Assembly (NCBI GenBank): GCA_030744755.1
Contig: JASLPY010000054.1
Span: forward strand, 1 to 37,232
Direction of reading: 5' to 3'
Source of the DNA: Kiritimatiellia bacterium
Lineage (GTDB): Bacteria; Verrucomicrobiota; Kiritimatiellia; UBA8416; JADHWI01
Length of the DNA stretch: 37,232 nucleotides
The notes beneath the pieces are model-generated. The model had not been told where the DNA came from and did not search any database. It saw only the letters and a list, made by a program, of their open reading frames with translations. Positions 1 through 8,678 of the stretch are shown piece after piece. The position numbers were made by a program, and so were the translations under genes. Numbering within the stretch: the stretch's first letter is position 1; the number at the start of each line of letters is the position of its first letter.

Positions 1-52
1 GACAGGAGCGTAAAGCCGCAGCATGATGAACATGAATTGCCGGAATAGATAG

Positions 53-358
53 CAGAACTCATGCGATGGACTACTAGTTGGCAAGAACGGCCGTGAGGCA
101 TTGACACGTTTGGACGAGCATCCCGACACCAGTCTTGTCCTGATGGATATTATGATGCCGGAAATGGACGGGTATGAGGCCATGCGCGCAATTCGCAAGG
201 ATTCCCGCTTCGGGCGGCTTCCTGTCATCGCGCTGACTGCAAAGGCCATGAAAGGCGATTGAGAGAAATGCATGAAAGCCGGGGCCAGCGATTATATTGC
301 CAAGCCGGTGGATCTAGATCGAATGCTGTCCCTGTTGCGTGTGTGGCTCCATTCATGA
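53..358 (+). pseudogene. Receiver-domain remnant, probable 3' end of a hybrid histidine kinase, with an internal stop
   Basis: Frame 2 encodes the end of a response-regulator receiver domain: NGREAL, then [16 protein letters not shown] with the phosphoacceptor Asp, then [10 protein letters not shown] with the conserved Thr/Ala, then [12 protein letters not shown] with the conserved Lys. An in-frame TGA at 260-262 interrupts it after MKGD, where family members usually have Arg (a CGA to TGA change would explain it). A further stop (50-52) precedes the readable part and no frame continues the domain upstream, so the beginning is also broken or outside the window. The frame ends 13 bases before cheR. 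I infer the C-terminal receiver of a hybrid kinase, since such kinases commonly precede cheR-cheB-phosphatase clusters. A sequencing or assembly error at the stop is possible. Confidence 0.6.
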
Positions 359-371
359 AAGGTTCATTCAG

Positions 372-1214
372 ATGGATTCGAACGTGGACGAGAGTGCAAG
401 ACCCACGGTGAATATCGAGATCGGCCTTCTCCTTGAAGCCGTCAACGAAAAGTACGGCTATGACTTCAGGGATTATGCGAAGGCCTATCTGAAGCGACGG
501 TTGCTTCGGCGCGTGAAGATGTCGGGGCTTCAAAGCATCTCCGAACTGCAGCACAAGGTTCTTCATGATGCCGAGTTCTTTGAGCTCATGGTGCAGGATC
601 TGTCGATACACGTAACAGAGATGTTCCGTGATCCGTCTTTCTTCCGGGCGTTCCGGAAAGAAGTGGTTCCAGTGTTGCATACGTATCCCACCGTGAAGGT
701 GTGGCATGCCGGGTGTTCCAGCGGGGAAGAGGTATACTCAATGGCCATTCTTCTCAAGGAAGAAGGCCTTTACGACCGGGCCCTGATATACGCGACGGAT
801 TTGAGCGAGACGATTCTTGAGTCGGCAAAGAACGCGATCATCCCCCTGGGCAGGATGAGGCAGTACTCTGTGAACTACCAGAAAGCAGGTGGACAGCATT
901 CATTATCCGAGTATTACGCCGCGCATCATGACTCAGTGGTTCTCGATCGCGGCCTCAGGGAAAACATTGTCTTTGCAGCACACAACCTGGTCAGCGACAG
1001 CGTGTTCGGGGAGATGCAAGTCGTTATCTGCCGAAACGTAGTCATCTACTTCACCAGGGCGCTCCAGCGGCATGTCTTTGAAACTTTCCGTGCAAGTCTC
1101 TGCCGACGGGGGTTCTTGTGTCTCGGATCAAAAGAGACCCTGTCATTCTGGCCCGGTGAGGATGGGTTTGAGCAGGTCGTCCCGGGCGAGAAGATCTTCA
1201 GGAAAAGGAAGTGA
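372..1214 (+). CDS. cheR: CheR-type SAM-dependent protein-glutamate methyltransferase
   Basis: Predicted to transfer methyl groups from S-adenosylmethionine to glutamates of a signalling protein. The N-terminal helical CheR domain (about residues 10-90) contains YLKRRLLRRV and TEMFRDPSFF. The catalytic domain follows, with the SAM-binding segment HAGCSSGEEVYS, the acidic ATDLSE motif and VICRNVVIYF near the end, all typical of CheR. The start at 372 is preferred over an in-frame ATG at 339 because AAAGG lies about 9 bases upstream and the domain begins soon after; 280 residues is a normal length. The stop codon abuts the cheB start. No methyl-accepting receptor, CheA or CheW is in view, so the substrate may be the upstream kinase or another partner. 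Confidence 0.9.
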   Translation: MDSNVDESARPTVNIEIGLLLEAVNEKYGYDFRDYAKAYLKRRLLRRVKMSGLQSISELQHKVLHDAEFFELMVQDLSIHVTEMFRDPSFFRAFRKEVVPVLHTYPTVKVWHAGCSSGEEVYSMAILLKEEGLYDRALIYATDLSETILESAKNAIIPLGRMRQYSVNYQKAGGQHSLSEYYAAHHDSVVLDRGLRENIVFAAHNLVSDSVFGEMQVVICRNVVIYFTRALQRHVFETFRASLCRRGFLCLGSKETLSFWPGEDGFEQVVPGEKIFRKRK

Positions 1215-1871
1215 ATGACCGGAAATGCCGACAGTACTAATGCAGCCCGCTATGAAGCCGTCGTCATAGGTGCGTCATCGGGGGGGGTCAAGGCGCTCAG
1301 TAACATTATCTCCTGCCTGGGGGATACGTTCCCGTTCCCCGTTATGGTTGTCCTGCACATCCATCCCCATGCCGATGCGGGTCTCGTCAGGCTCCTTGAT
1401 ACGCGCTGTCCGATTCATGTGAAGGAAGCGGATGAGAAAGAACCCGCACATGCGGGCGTGGTGTATTTTGCCCCTCCCAACTACCACCTGCTTGTCGAAG
1501 AAGAAAGAACGTTGTCATTGTCAGTTGAAGAGCGCGTCAACCATTCGCGTCCCTCCATCGATCTTTTATTCGAAACGGCTGCAGAGGCATACGGGACCGG
1601 CCTTATCGGAATCGTACTGACCGGTGCAAACCGTGATGGGGCCCAGGGCCTCAGACGCATAGTCGAGTGTGGCGGTATGGCGGTTGTGCAGAACCCCGCC
1701 ACGGCAGAGGCAATGGCAATGCCGGAGGCTGCGCTGAAGGCGACACCTGTTGACCATGTGCTTCCGCTGGAAGAGATCGGGCCGTGGCTTGTCTCGATAT
1801 CGGGAGAAACCGCGAGCTCTCGGGTCGGCGGACAATGGGTAGCATCGGGAAAGGGTGATGATGAAGGGTAG
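1215..1871 (+). CDS. cheB: Stand-alone CheB methylesterase domain
   Basis: This 218-residue protein is a CheB-type esterase, expected to remove methyl groups added by CheR. The nucleophile motif VVIGASSGGVKAL is near the N-terminus, the catalytic His lies in VVLHIHPHAD, and the catalytic Asp in IVLTGANRDGAQG. Other family signatures are YFAPPNYHLLV, HSRPSIDLLF and QNPATAEAMAMPEAA. It lacks the N-terminal receiver that controls classical CheB, so activity must be controlled otherwise, perhaps by the neighbouring receiver proteins (inference). The start directly follows the cheR stop, with AAGGAAG just upstream. The 3' end overlaps the start of the next gene, indicating one transcript. Confidence 0.88.
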   Translation: MTGNADSTNAARYEAVVIGASSGGVKALSNIISCLGDTFPFPVMVVLHIHPHADAGLVRLLDTRCPIHVKEADEKEPAHAGVVYFAPPNYHLLVEEERTLSLSVEERVNHSRPSIDLLFETAAEAYGTGLIGIVLTGANRDGAQGLRRIVECGGMAVVQNPATAEAMAMPEAALKATPVDHVLPLEEIGPWLVSISGETASSRVGGQWVASGKGDDEG

Positions 1872-3081
1872 CATTAATGTACTGGCGGTAGATGACAGGC
1901 GAGAGAACATACTGGCCCTGTCGTCGATTCTCGAGCGTCTGGATGTCACTATTGTGGAAGCGCTTTCGGGACAGGAGGCCCTCGCGCTTATGCTCGATCA
2001 GGACTTTGCCCTGGTACTCCTGGACGTCCAAATGCCCGGCATGGACGGATTCGAAACGGCGCGCCTGATGAGGGGCAGCGAGCGTACCAAGCACGTTCCG
2101 ATCATTTTCGTTACGGCAATCAGTAAGGAGCACAAGTACGTTTTCGAAGGATATGAAAGCGGCGCGGTGGATTACCTGTTCAAGCCGCTTGATCCCGATA
2201 TTGTGAGAAGCAAGGTCAATGTGTTCACAGACCTGTACAAACAGAAACTGCTGCTAAGCGAGAAGTCCGAGCAGCTTGAAGATGCGAACCGCGCACTGAA
2301 GGATGCCTACCGGCAAATCAAGCATGACCTTGCAGCCGCGGGAGCAATTCAGCACCAGCTTCTCCCATCGCATCTTCCCGAACATCCCGAGGCCAGTTTC
2401 GCGTGGAAATACGACCCATGCGAGGAACTTGCCGGGGATATCCTGAATGTGCTCGAGTTCGATGATAACCGAATCGGGCTGTACCTTCTTGATGTGAGTG
2501 GTCACGGGGTCCAGGCAGCATTGCTGTCATCGGCACTGAGTAACCTGCTGACCTCCATGCCAAAGGCCGGATCGATCCTGTGCGAATGTGGATTGGAAAC
2601 TGAATGCGTCAGTGTCATCTCACCTTCAGAAGTTGCAGCCCGCCTCAACGACAGGTTCCCGATGAACGTTGAGACCGGCCAGTACTTCACCATCCATTAC
2701 GGCGTTCTCGATTTGACTGAGAGAGAATACGGCTATGTCTCGGCGGGCCATCCCGCACCTGTCGTTGTGCCGGCAAACGGGGATATCGTTGTCGCCGCCG
2801 CGGAAGGGCCCGCCATAGGATGGTTTACCGGTGATATGCGGTATATCGAGCAGCGGCTGAAACTCAACAGGGGCGATCGCGTTGTGATCTATTCTGATGG
2901 AGTCGTAGAGGCTGTAGGGGGAAAGGGAGAGTTCGGCAACAGTGGCCTGCTGCGTGTACTCACGGAAACCCGGTCTCTCGACCTGGATGCCAGCTTGCAG
3001 TCTGTCATAGATGCGGTAAGGTTATTGACCGGTGGCGTTCACCAGGACGATGTCTCCCTCGTGGGATTCGAAATCTCCTGA
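1858..3081 (+). CDS. Response regulator with PP2C/SpoIIE-type serine phosphatase output
   Basis: An N-terminal receiver domain (about residues 5-125) has the acidic pair in AVDDRRE, phosphoacceptor Asp in LLDVQMPGMDG, Thr in FVTAIS and Lys in LFKPLDP. A helical linker (LSEKSEQLEDANRALKDA) leads to an RsbU/SpoIIE-like phosphatase domain (about 165-405) with metal-binding motifs LAGDILNV, LLDVSGHGVQA, VVIYSDGVVEA and DDVSLVGFE. Such proteins typically dephosphorylate an anti-anti-sigma factor (STAS domain) in partner-switching; no STAS or anti-sigma gene is visible here. GTG 1855, ATG 1858 and ATG 1861 all follow a strong GGGAAAGGG ribosome site and overlap the end of cheB; I chose 1858. Confidence 0.87.
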   Translation: MMKGSINVLAVDDRRENILALSSILERLDVTIVEALSGQEALALMLDQDFALVLLDVQMPGMDGFETARLMRGSERTKHVPIIFVTAISKEHKYVFEGYESGAVDYLFKPLDPDIVRSKVNVFTDLYKQKLLLSEKSEQLEDANRALKDAYRQIKHDLAAAGAIQHQLLPSHLPEHPEASFAWKYDPCEELAGDILNVLEFDDNRIGLYLLDVSGHGVQAALLSSALSNLLTSMPKAGSILCECGLETECVSVISPSEVAARLNDRFPMNVETGQYFTIHYGVLDLTEREYGYVSAGHPAPVVVPANGDIVVAAAEGPAIGWFTGDMRYIEQRLKLNRGDRVVIYSDGVVEAVGGKGEFGNSGLLRVLTETRSLDLDASLQSVIDAVRLLTGGVHQDDVSLVGFEIS

Positions 3082-3192
3082 CTGTGAACAAGCGGGGAAG
3101 ACATACGGCATAGTGGCATGAGCAGCATGTACAGAAGATTCGACCTCCCAGGCGCAATTCGCAAGATCGGGTCGCAGGCAAGGAATACAGCG

Positions 3193-4590
3193 ATGCGGAT
3201 CGTGCCGGTTGTTGTCATACTTCTTCTGACTCCTGTCATTTCCGGGGCGCAAACCGAGTTTGTGCGAAGGTCCGGCGCTCATTTCATGCTCGGCCGGCAG
3301 CGGTATTACTTCATGGGGGCCAACTGTTACTACCTTTCGTACTTTGCCCAGGATACCACGGAAGCCCGAGGAGAAGGTTCGCCAACGTGGCGGGACATGG
3401 CAGACCAGGTGCTTGACCGGTGTGGAGCAATGGACCTGAATGTCGTGCGCATCTGGGCCTTCGGCGAGGAGAACGGCGGGGAGTTCGGGCCTCACGATGA
3501 CTGGCGCATGCAGACTTCTCCCGGGGTCTACAGGGAACAGGCCCTGGTAGGGCTGGACTACGTCCTTCAGAAGGCCGGCGAGCTCGACCTTCGTATAGTG
3601 TTGGCGCTTGTCAACAACTGGGACTCATACGGTGGAATGGACTGGTATGTCACGAACAGTCCGACGGCGACCACCCATGACGATTTCTACACGGACGCCA
3701 CCTGCAGGCAGTGGTACAAGGATCATGTGAACAGGCTGGCCGGCAGAACCAACACTTTCACCGGAATTGTCTACAAGGAAGACCCCGCGATATTTGCATG
3801 GCAGCTTGCCAACGAGCCCAGGTGCAAGTCAGATACGAACGGGGTAACGATGGCCAACTGGGTGTACGAGATGGCCGGCTATATCAAGTCGGTCGACACG
3901 AACCACATGGTCTCAACCGGGGAGGAAGGATGGTGGGAATCCCAGCCCTGGGAGGGAACCCGGTGGCTGGTCAACAACGCCTGCCCGGATATCGATTACG
4001 CAGTAATCCACTGCTGGCCGGATTCATGGACGTATCTGTTCGGCGACTCCGAGCCCGGACTTTACAGTAATGCAATGAGATGGGTTGCGGAGCATATAGA
4101 CGCATGTGAAGATTTGCTCGACAAACCACTCGTTCTCGACGAATACGGAAAATCGAAACCCATAGAAGGGGACTACGGAAGGAACTACTACCACCAGGGG
4201 TGGTTTGACATCATCCATGAATCCGCGGCCTCCGACGGTGCGGCTGCGGGACTACAGTTCTGGATGTTCGAGGCCGACGACTCCTGGCACGAGGATCATG
4301 GCAGCGTGTTCTACTCGGATACGTCGACCGTTGCAATGATCACGGGCCAGGCATGGGAGATGAGCCACCTCATAGCCCCGGTGATAACAGGTGCCACCTT
4401 CGAGCCGGGTGGGCTTCTCCTGTCATGGACAGAAGTTGTGGGTAGCCCAAGTTACAGGATCTCCGCGTCGGTTGACATGTTGTCGTGGGAGGATCTGGCA
4501 ACAGTCGATACAAACGAGTGGTCTGATTCCGGGGCTCTTGGGCAGGAAACCCGCTTCTACCGCATAGTGCCCGAATACGACGAGCCTTGA
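3193..4590 (+). CDS. Secreted GH5-family glycosidase, probably mannan endo-1,4-beta-mannosidase
   Basis: A 465-residue exported enzyme predicted to hydrolyse internal beta-mannosidic or related beta-1,4 bonds. The start at 3193 gives a clean signal peptide (MRIVPVVVILLLTPVISGAQ) and has AAGGAA about 7 bases upstream; a start at 3118 would add 25 residues in front and lacks a well-placed ribosome site. The GH5 fold includes YYFMGANCYYLSYFA near the N-terminus, acid/base Glu208 in WQLANEPR and the probable nucleophile Glu317 in VLDEYGKS. VVRIWAF and AVIHCWPDSW are also typical of the GH5_7 mannanase group. Residues beyond about 395 form a small C-terminal module ending in RFYRIV, similar to the ends of two other secreted proteins here. 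It shares a probable transcript with the next gene (7-bp gap). Confidence 0.8.
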   Translation: MRIVPVVVILLLTPVISGAQTEFVRRSGAHFMLGRQRYYFMGANCYYLSYFAQDTTEARGEGSPTWRDMADQVLDRCGAMDLNVVRIWAFGEENGGEFGPHDDWRMQTSPGVYREQALVGLDYVLQKAGELDLRIVLALVNNWDSYGGMDWYVTNSPTATTHDDFYTDATCRQWYKDHVNRLAGRTNTFTGIVYKEDPAIFAWQLANEPRCKSDTNGVTMANWVYEMAGYIKSVDTNHMVSTGEEGWWESQPWEGTRWLVNNACPDIDYAVIHCWPDSWTYLFGDSEPGLYSNAMRWVAEHIDACEDLLDKPLVLDEYGKSKPIEGDYGRNYYHQGWFDIIHESAASDGAAAGLQFWMFEADDSWHEDHGSVFYSDTSTVAMITGQAWEMSHLIAPVITGATFEPGGLLLSWTEVVGSPSYRISASVDMLSWEDLATVDTNEWSDSGALGQETRFYRIVPEYDEP

Positions 4591-4597
4591 TAAGCAT

Positions 4598-6772
4598 ATG
4601 AGATTCACCTTACATCGTACCCTTTGGACCCGTGTAAAGGGGATACTCATCCCTGGTGTTGTTCTGCTGGCGCTGGTAGGTCTGCCTTGCCGGGCTTGTG
4701 CGTATTCAGTTTCGAATGAACACAAGTTCACCACCGTGGGAGAGGATTATACCTTCTTGTTCACGAATCTTCCTCCTGCGGTTGGAGATGTTGACGTGAC
4801 GGTCACCCTGTATGGTGACTACGGCTCAGCAGATGAGTATGCCGATATCTCCATCGAATTCGTAGACCAGGGCGTCCACCAGGGTGCCGACGCCGACTGC
4901 GTCCTGGCGGGAGATGCGCAGACTTACGCGATTGGCGCGACCAACGTGGATGATGAAGTGTTGTATGTTATCGTGAGCAATTCCGCCGCCGTGGGATTGC
5001 TATGTCACGAGAGCTGGATGAGGGTCAGGGTAGACTACACGAACCTGGACCTCGTGTTGGACAATTGGTCGTTCACCAACACCGTAACCGGTGCAAACAG
5101 CGAGGTGACCTGCACCTATGAGATCCGCAATTCCGGGGCAGATCCCGCCGGCTCTTTTGATATTCGCTTCTACTATGGCGAGAACACGAGCCCATCAAAC
5201 CTCGTTCCTCTTGCCACGAACAGTTTTGCCGGGCTTGATGGAGACAGCGGAACCGGTGTCATGACCAACATTTTTACAATGCCTGCAAAGGTTATGTACG
5301 GGACCGGATACATTCATTACGTTCTCGATTACGACGACCAGGTCATGGAGCACGACGAAACAAACAACGGGGGATTGGGCCCTATCGAGATTACCGGGCG
5401 TCCGGACCTGCAGTTCACGGCATTATCGGTGTTTCCGACAAACCAGATTCCCGGGGGCGAACTGGCGCTGAGTTACCGCATTGTCAACGGAGGCGCCTCG
5501 GCTGCCCCTTCATCCTTCTTAACACGATTCTACTACTCAACCAACAGTGCCGTCGGCACATCGGATGAGTATCTCGGCAGCGAGGTGACTATCCCGGCGC
5601 TCAACGCTGGTGAGTATTGGCCCGGGACGTCAAACGGCCAGGTCGTCGTTGCGGTGCCGTCCCATGCACCGTTCGGGACTGGCTACATAGGCGCCATCGT
5701 CGACTGGGCCGGCAGCATCGTGGAGGAGAGCACGGCCAACAACTCGACGTCGTCTGCGATTGATGTGCTTTCGCCTTCTCCCGACCTGACAATAGCCTCT
5801 TTCTCAACATCTTCCGGTGCCCAGGGGGGCGGATTCAGCATTGGTTGCACCTTCGAAGTCAGCAATGTCGGAAACACGAATTCCGGCGCCTTCTACGTGT
5901 CCTTCTACTATGGCGATACATCCAATACCACGTCACTGGTCTATCTTGACCGGTACTCCATCGCGGATCTGCCCGCCGGCGAGACAACGGGCATTCTTGC
6001 GCATGACGTCCTGTTGCCGGTCAGTGCCCGTTACGGCACTCGCTATCTTCATTACTTCGTTGACTACCTTGATGCGGTTGCCGAGATCTACGAATCCAAC
6101 AACAGGGGGTATGGCTCGTTCCTGGTTCAAGGGCTGCCGGATCTGACCGTCAGCACGATCTCTCTCACACCGTCAAACCAGGTTCCCGGAGGGGGAGTTA
6201 CGCTTTCCTATCGATTCCACAACGCCGGGTTTTCTGCTCCAGGGGCTGGAGTTCCGGCGCGGTTCTACTTCTCTGTCGACAGCAACATAAATACGTCGGA
6301 TGTTTACATGGGGCAGGAAGTGATTATCGACACCGTCGATCCGGACGGGTTTTTTCCCGCAACGACCAACGGTTCCGTGATCCTGACCGTGCCGTATGAT
6401 GTGGCACCGGGGGCAGTGTACTTTGGGGCCTACGTTGATCCGGGAGAAACAATCGACGAGGTGTCCGATGACAACAATTCGATGCATGCCGGGCTTGCGA
6501 TTCCCGAGCTGCGGATAGAAAGCATAAGTTCCGCCGGCGGGGGGGAGGGGAGAGTGATTAACATCATCGTTTCCGGCACCGGTGCTCCAGTTACCTACGA
6601 GTTTCAGTACCGCACGGACATGACCACCGGTGACTGGTTGCCAGCCGGTCCGGATGGCGACAGCGTGCAGGGGAACCATGCCAGTACGGAATGGACCGAT
6701 CACGGGGGGCCGGGAAGAGACCTGGATGCCGCGGAGAAGCTTTTTTACAGAGTCATAAAAGATGATGAATGA
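4598..6772 (+). CDS. Secreted protein with four CARDB-type adhesion domains
   Basis: A 724-residue exported protein with an N-terminal signal segment (ILIPGVVLLALVGLPCRACA), an N-terminal beta domain (about 30-150) and four CARDB-like repeats of roughly 115-125 residues. The repeats begin near LDLVLDNWSF, RPDLQFTALS, SPDLTIASFS and LPDLTVSTIS, and each ends in a D/E-x-x-NN segment. Repeats 1 and 3 resemble each other (FYYGENTS, FYYGDTSN), as do 2 and 4 (NQIPGGELALSYR, NQVPGGGVTLSYR). A C-terminal module ends in KLFYRVIKDDE. CARDB domains are bacterial cell-adhesion-related beta-sandwiches, so surface or carbohydrate attachment is inferred. The gene follows the GH5 gene by 7 bp. No strong ribosome site is visible; translation may be coupled. 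Confidence 0.75.
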   Translation: MRFTLHRTLWTRVKGILIPGVVLLALVGLPCRACAYSVSNEHKFTTVGEDYTFLFTNLPPAVGDVDVTVTLYGDYGSADEYADISIEFVDQGVHQGADADCVLAGDAQTYAIGATNVDDEVLYVIVSNSAAVGLLCHESWMRVRVDYTNLDLVLDNWSFTNTVTGANSEVTCTYEIRNSGADPAGSFDIRFYYGENTSPSNLVPLATNSFAGLDGDSGTGVMTNIFTMPAKVMYGTGYIHYVLDYDDQVMEHDETNNGGLGPIEITGRPDLQFTALSVFPTNQIPGGELALSYRIVNGGASAAPSSFLTRFYYSTNSAVGTSDEYLGSEVTIPALNAGEYWPGTSNGQVVVAVPSHAPFGTGYIGAIVDWAGSIVEESTANNSTSSAIDVLSPSPDLTIASFSTSSGAQGGGFSIGCTFEVSNVGNTNSGAFYVSFYYGDTSNTTSLVYLDRYSIADLPAGETTGILAHDVLLPVSARYGTRYLHYFVDYLDAVAEIYESNNRGYGSFLVQGLPDLTVSTISLTPSNQVPGGGVTLSYRFHNAGFSAPGAGVPARFYFSVDSNINTSDVYMGQEVIIDTVDPDGFFPATTNGSVILTVPYDVAPGAVYFGAYVDPGETIDEVSDDNNSMHAGLAIPELRIESISSAGGGEGRVINIIVSGTGAPVTYEFQYRTDMTTGDWLPAGPDGDSVQGNHASTEWTDHGGPGRDLDAAEKLFYRVIKDDE

Positions 6773-6945
6773 AACCCTGCAAGTGGCGGGGCAATCCCTG
6801 GATTTATCCTGCCGGAAACGAAACTCGAGACCTCGAATTCCCGCCACAGCAGAAATCCCTCTTTATGAGCCATCTGCGTTGTGAAACAGAACAACGGGGG
6901 CAGGGTGAAACGGGGGTACCAAATTTTGTTTACCCCACAGCACAA
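6773..6945. other. Intergenic spacer after the CARDB gene
   Basis: No gene recognised. An imperfect inverted repeat lies near 6914-6937, with GGGGTA at one end and TACCCC at the other. It could be part of a transcript end but has no clear U-tract, so I do not call a terminator. Confidence 0.4.
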
Positions 6946-7115
6946 GGGGTTAGGCGCTAGGTGTTAGTAGCTAGGATTCTGGGACAGCGCAAATCGACCC
7001 CACCGTTTTGAGTGGGATACGAGGGAGGCATCGCTACGCGGACGGCGGACCTTTCCCGCTAACGCCTAGCGCCTAACCCCTAACCACTGCGTTTTGCGCT
7101 CACAGCGCAGAACGC
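6946..7115. repeat. Palindromic heptad-repeat element (MITE/REP-like), left copy
   Basis: The element starts with GGGGTTAGGCGCTAGGTGTTAG (6946-6967). Its near-perfect inverse lies at 7059-7080 (21 of 22 positions match). The right arm is built of seven-base units CTAACGC, CTAGCGC, CTAACCC, CTAACCA. A hairpin follows at 7089-7115: GCGTTTTGCGCT, CAC loop, AGCGCAGAACGC. Positions 7042-7115 recur in inverted orientation at 37159-37232 with two mismatches over 74 bases, and a shortened version lies at 16007-16033. There is no coding content. The structure suggests a non-autonomous mobile or REP-like element. Confidence 0.75.
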
Positions 7116-7288
7116 TCTTTAAGCAGTCGGACGTTGTCGAAAGCGTTGGCGAGTGATAGTATTTGACGTTCATGGGTACATGTCAGGCTTGGACCTGGTA
7201 GTTACAAGTCAGGACTAATGGAGGAGATGTTACCCTCCCCGGCGTCGTTTTAACGTTATTGCGGTCGCGGGGAAGGTATCCAAATATC

Positions 7289-8662
7289 ATGGCTAGCATA
7301 TTCTTTATCGACGGATCGAATTCAGGGAAGTCACAGGAGATAGCTGATTCGGGACTGCTTCTTGGCAGGGCGGCTAGCGTTGACTGCATGATCGATGACC
7401 CACAGGTGTCGAGCAAACACGCGCAGATCGAATGCCGGGACGGCACGTGGGTAATAACGGATCTCGAAAGCTCAAACGGAACTCTTGTCAACGATGAGAC
7501 GATCACGACGGTTCACCTTTCGGAGGGGGATATCGTAACGCTCGGCGATGTGAAGTTCATGTTCCGGCTTACGGCCACAAGTGAAGCGCCCCCGCCCGAG
7601 GTCGTGAAGAAAGCATCCAAACCCAAGCCTGAGAAGCTGCCGAAAGCAAGTGAAGAAGACGTGCGCATGGTTCAACAGATGAGAAGTCGCACGGATAAGA
7701 TCAGGGATGAAGTCGGCAAGGTCATCGTGGGTCAGATACAGGTTCTTGACGAAGTCCTGATGTGTATGATTGCCGGTGGACATGCTCTCCTGGTGGGATT
7801 GCCGGGAATGGCCAAGACATTGATGATCCGCACCATCGCCAAGGTTTTGGACATGGAATTCAAGCGCATCCAGTTTACGCCCGACCTGATGCCCACGGAC
7901 ATCACGGGAACCGATGTACTGGAAACCAACCGTGCGACCGGCGAGAAGGAATTCCGTTTCATCAAGGGACCCATATTCTGCAACCTGCTGCTGGCTGACG
8001 AGATCAACCGGACGCCTCCCAAAACCCAGGCGTCCCTCCTGGAGGCCATGCAGGAGAAACGCGTTACCGCCGGTACGGAAACATATATTCTTGATGAGCC
8101 TTTCTTCGTTTTGGCCACGCAGAACCCCATTGAGCAGGAAGGAACCTATCCCCTGCCCGAGGCACAGCTTGACCGGTTCATGTTCAATATCTGGGTCGGC
8201 TACCCGGAAGAACACGAAGAAGAGGAGATCGTGGGTTCAACGACGATGGGCGCTCTCGTGGAACCGGAATGCGTTCTCAAGCAGAAAGATGTAATTCAGC
8301 TGCAGGAAGTCGTGCAGAAGATTCCCGTGTCTGCCCATGTCATCAAGTACGCCATCAAACTGGTGAGGGCCACGCGGCCTGAATACGACGATTCTCCCAA
8401 GTACACCAAGGACTACGTCTCAACGGGTGCCGGTCCACGTGCCGGTCAGTACCTGGTACTGGGGGCAAAGGCAAGGGCAGTCCTGGAGGGCCGCATTCAC
8501 GTCAGCTGCCGCGACATACGTTCGGCCGCGATCCCCGTGCTGCGTCACCGCATCATCACGAACTTCGCTGCCGATTCCGAGGGCCTTACGACCATGGATA
8601 TCGTCAATCACCTCCTGGAGGAGGTCGATGAACCCGGCGAAGAAGCCTATAGTGATGATTGA
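7289..8662 (+). CDS. FHA domain fused to a MoxR-family AAA+ ATPase
   Basis: A 457-residue cytoplasmic protein. Residues about 5-95 form a forkhead-associated domain, which binds phosphothreonine peptides: GLLLGRAASVDCMIDD, SSKHAQIECRDGTW and ESSNGTLVNDE carry the usual Gly-Arg, Ser-x-x-His and Asn-Gly positions. A Lys/Pro-rich linker (about 98-125) leads to a MoxR ATPase with Walker A GLPGMAKT (about 171), Walker B LLLADEINR, sensor ATQNPIEQEGTYPLPEAQLDR and lid helices. MoxR ATPases act as chaperones for von Willebrand-type partner proteins and usually sit beside DUF58 and VWA genes; none follows here. ATG 7289 is chosen over an upstream TTG because GGGGAAGG precedes it and the FHA domain begins immediately. 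Confidence 0.88.
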   Translation: MASIFFIDGSNSGKSQEIADSGLLLGRAASVDCMIDDPQVSSKHAQIECRDGTWVITDLESSNGTLVNDETITTVHLSEGDIVTLGDVKFMFRLTATSEAPPPEVVKKASKPKPEKLPKASEEDVRMVQQMRSRTDKIRDEVGKVIVGQIQVLDEVLMCMIAGGHALLVGLPGMAKTLMIRTIAKVLDMEFKRIQFTPDLMPTDITGTDVLETNRATGEKEFRFIKGPIFCNLLLADEINRTPPKTQASLLEAMQEKRVTAGTETYILDEPFFVLATQNPIEQEGTYPLPEAQLDRFMFNIWVGYPEEHEEEEIVGSTTMGALVEPECVLKQKDVIQLQEVVQKIPVSAHVIKYAIKLVRATRPEYDDSPKYTKDYVSTGAGPRAGQYLVLGAKARAVLEGRIHVSCRDIRSAAIPVLRHRIITNFAADSEGLTTMDIVNHLLEEVDEPGEEAYSDD

Positions 8663-8678
8663 TACAGCATGAGATAAG

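Noticed and set aside
3118..3192. Longer N-terminus for the GH5 protein starting at 3118
   Set aside because: It would place 25 residues before a good signal peptide; ATG 3193 has a better-placed ribosome site.
6946..7115. Possible CRISPR-like array because of repeated units
   Set aside because: Units are seven bases long, contiguous and without spacers; no cas genes are nearby.
7472..8215. 247-codon minus-strand frame opposite the FHA-MoxR gene
   Set aside because: The + strand has intact FHA and AAA+ motifs; the antisense is a shadow.
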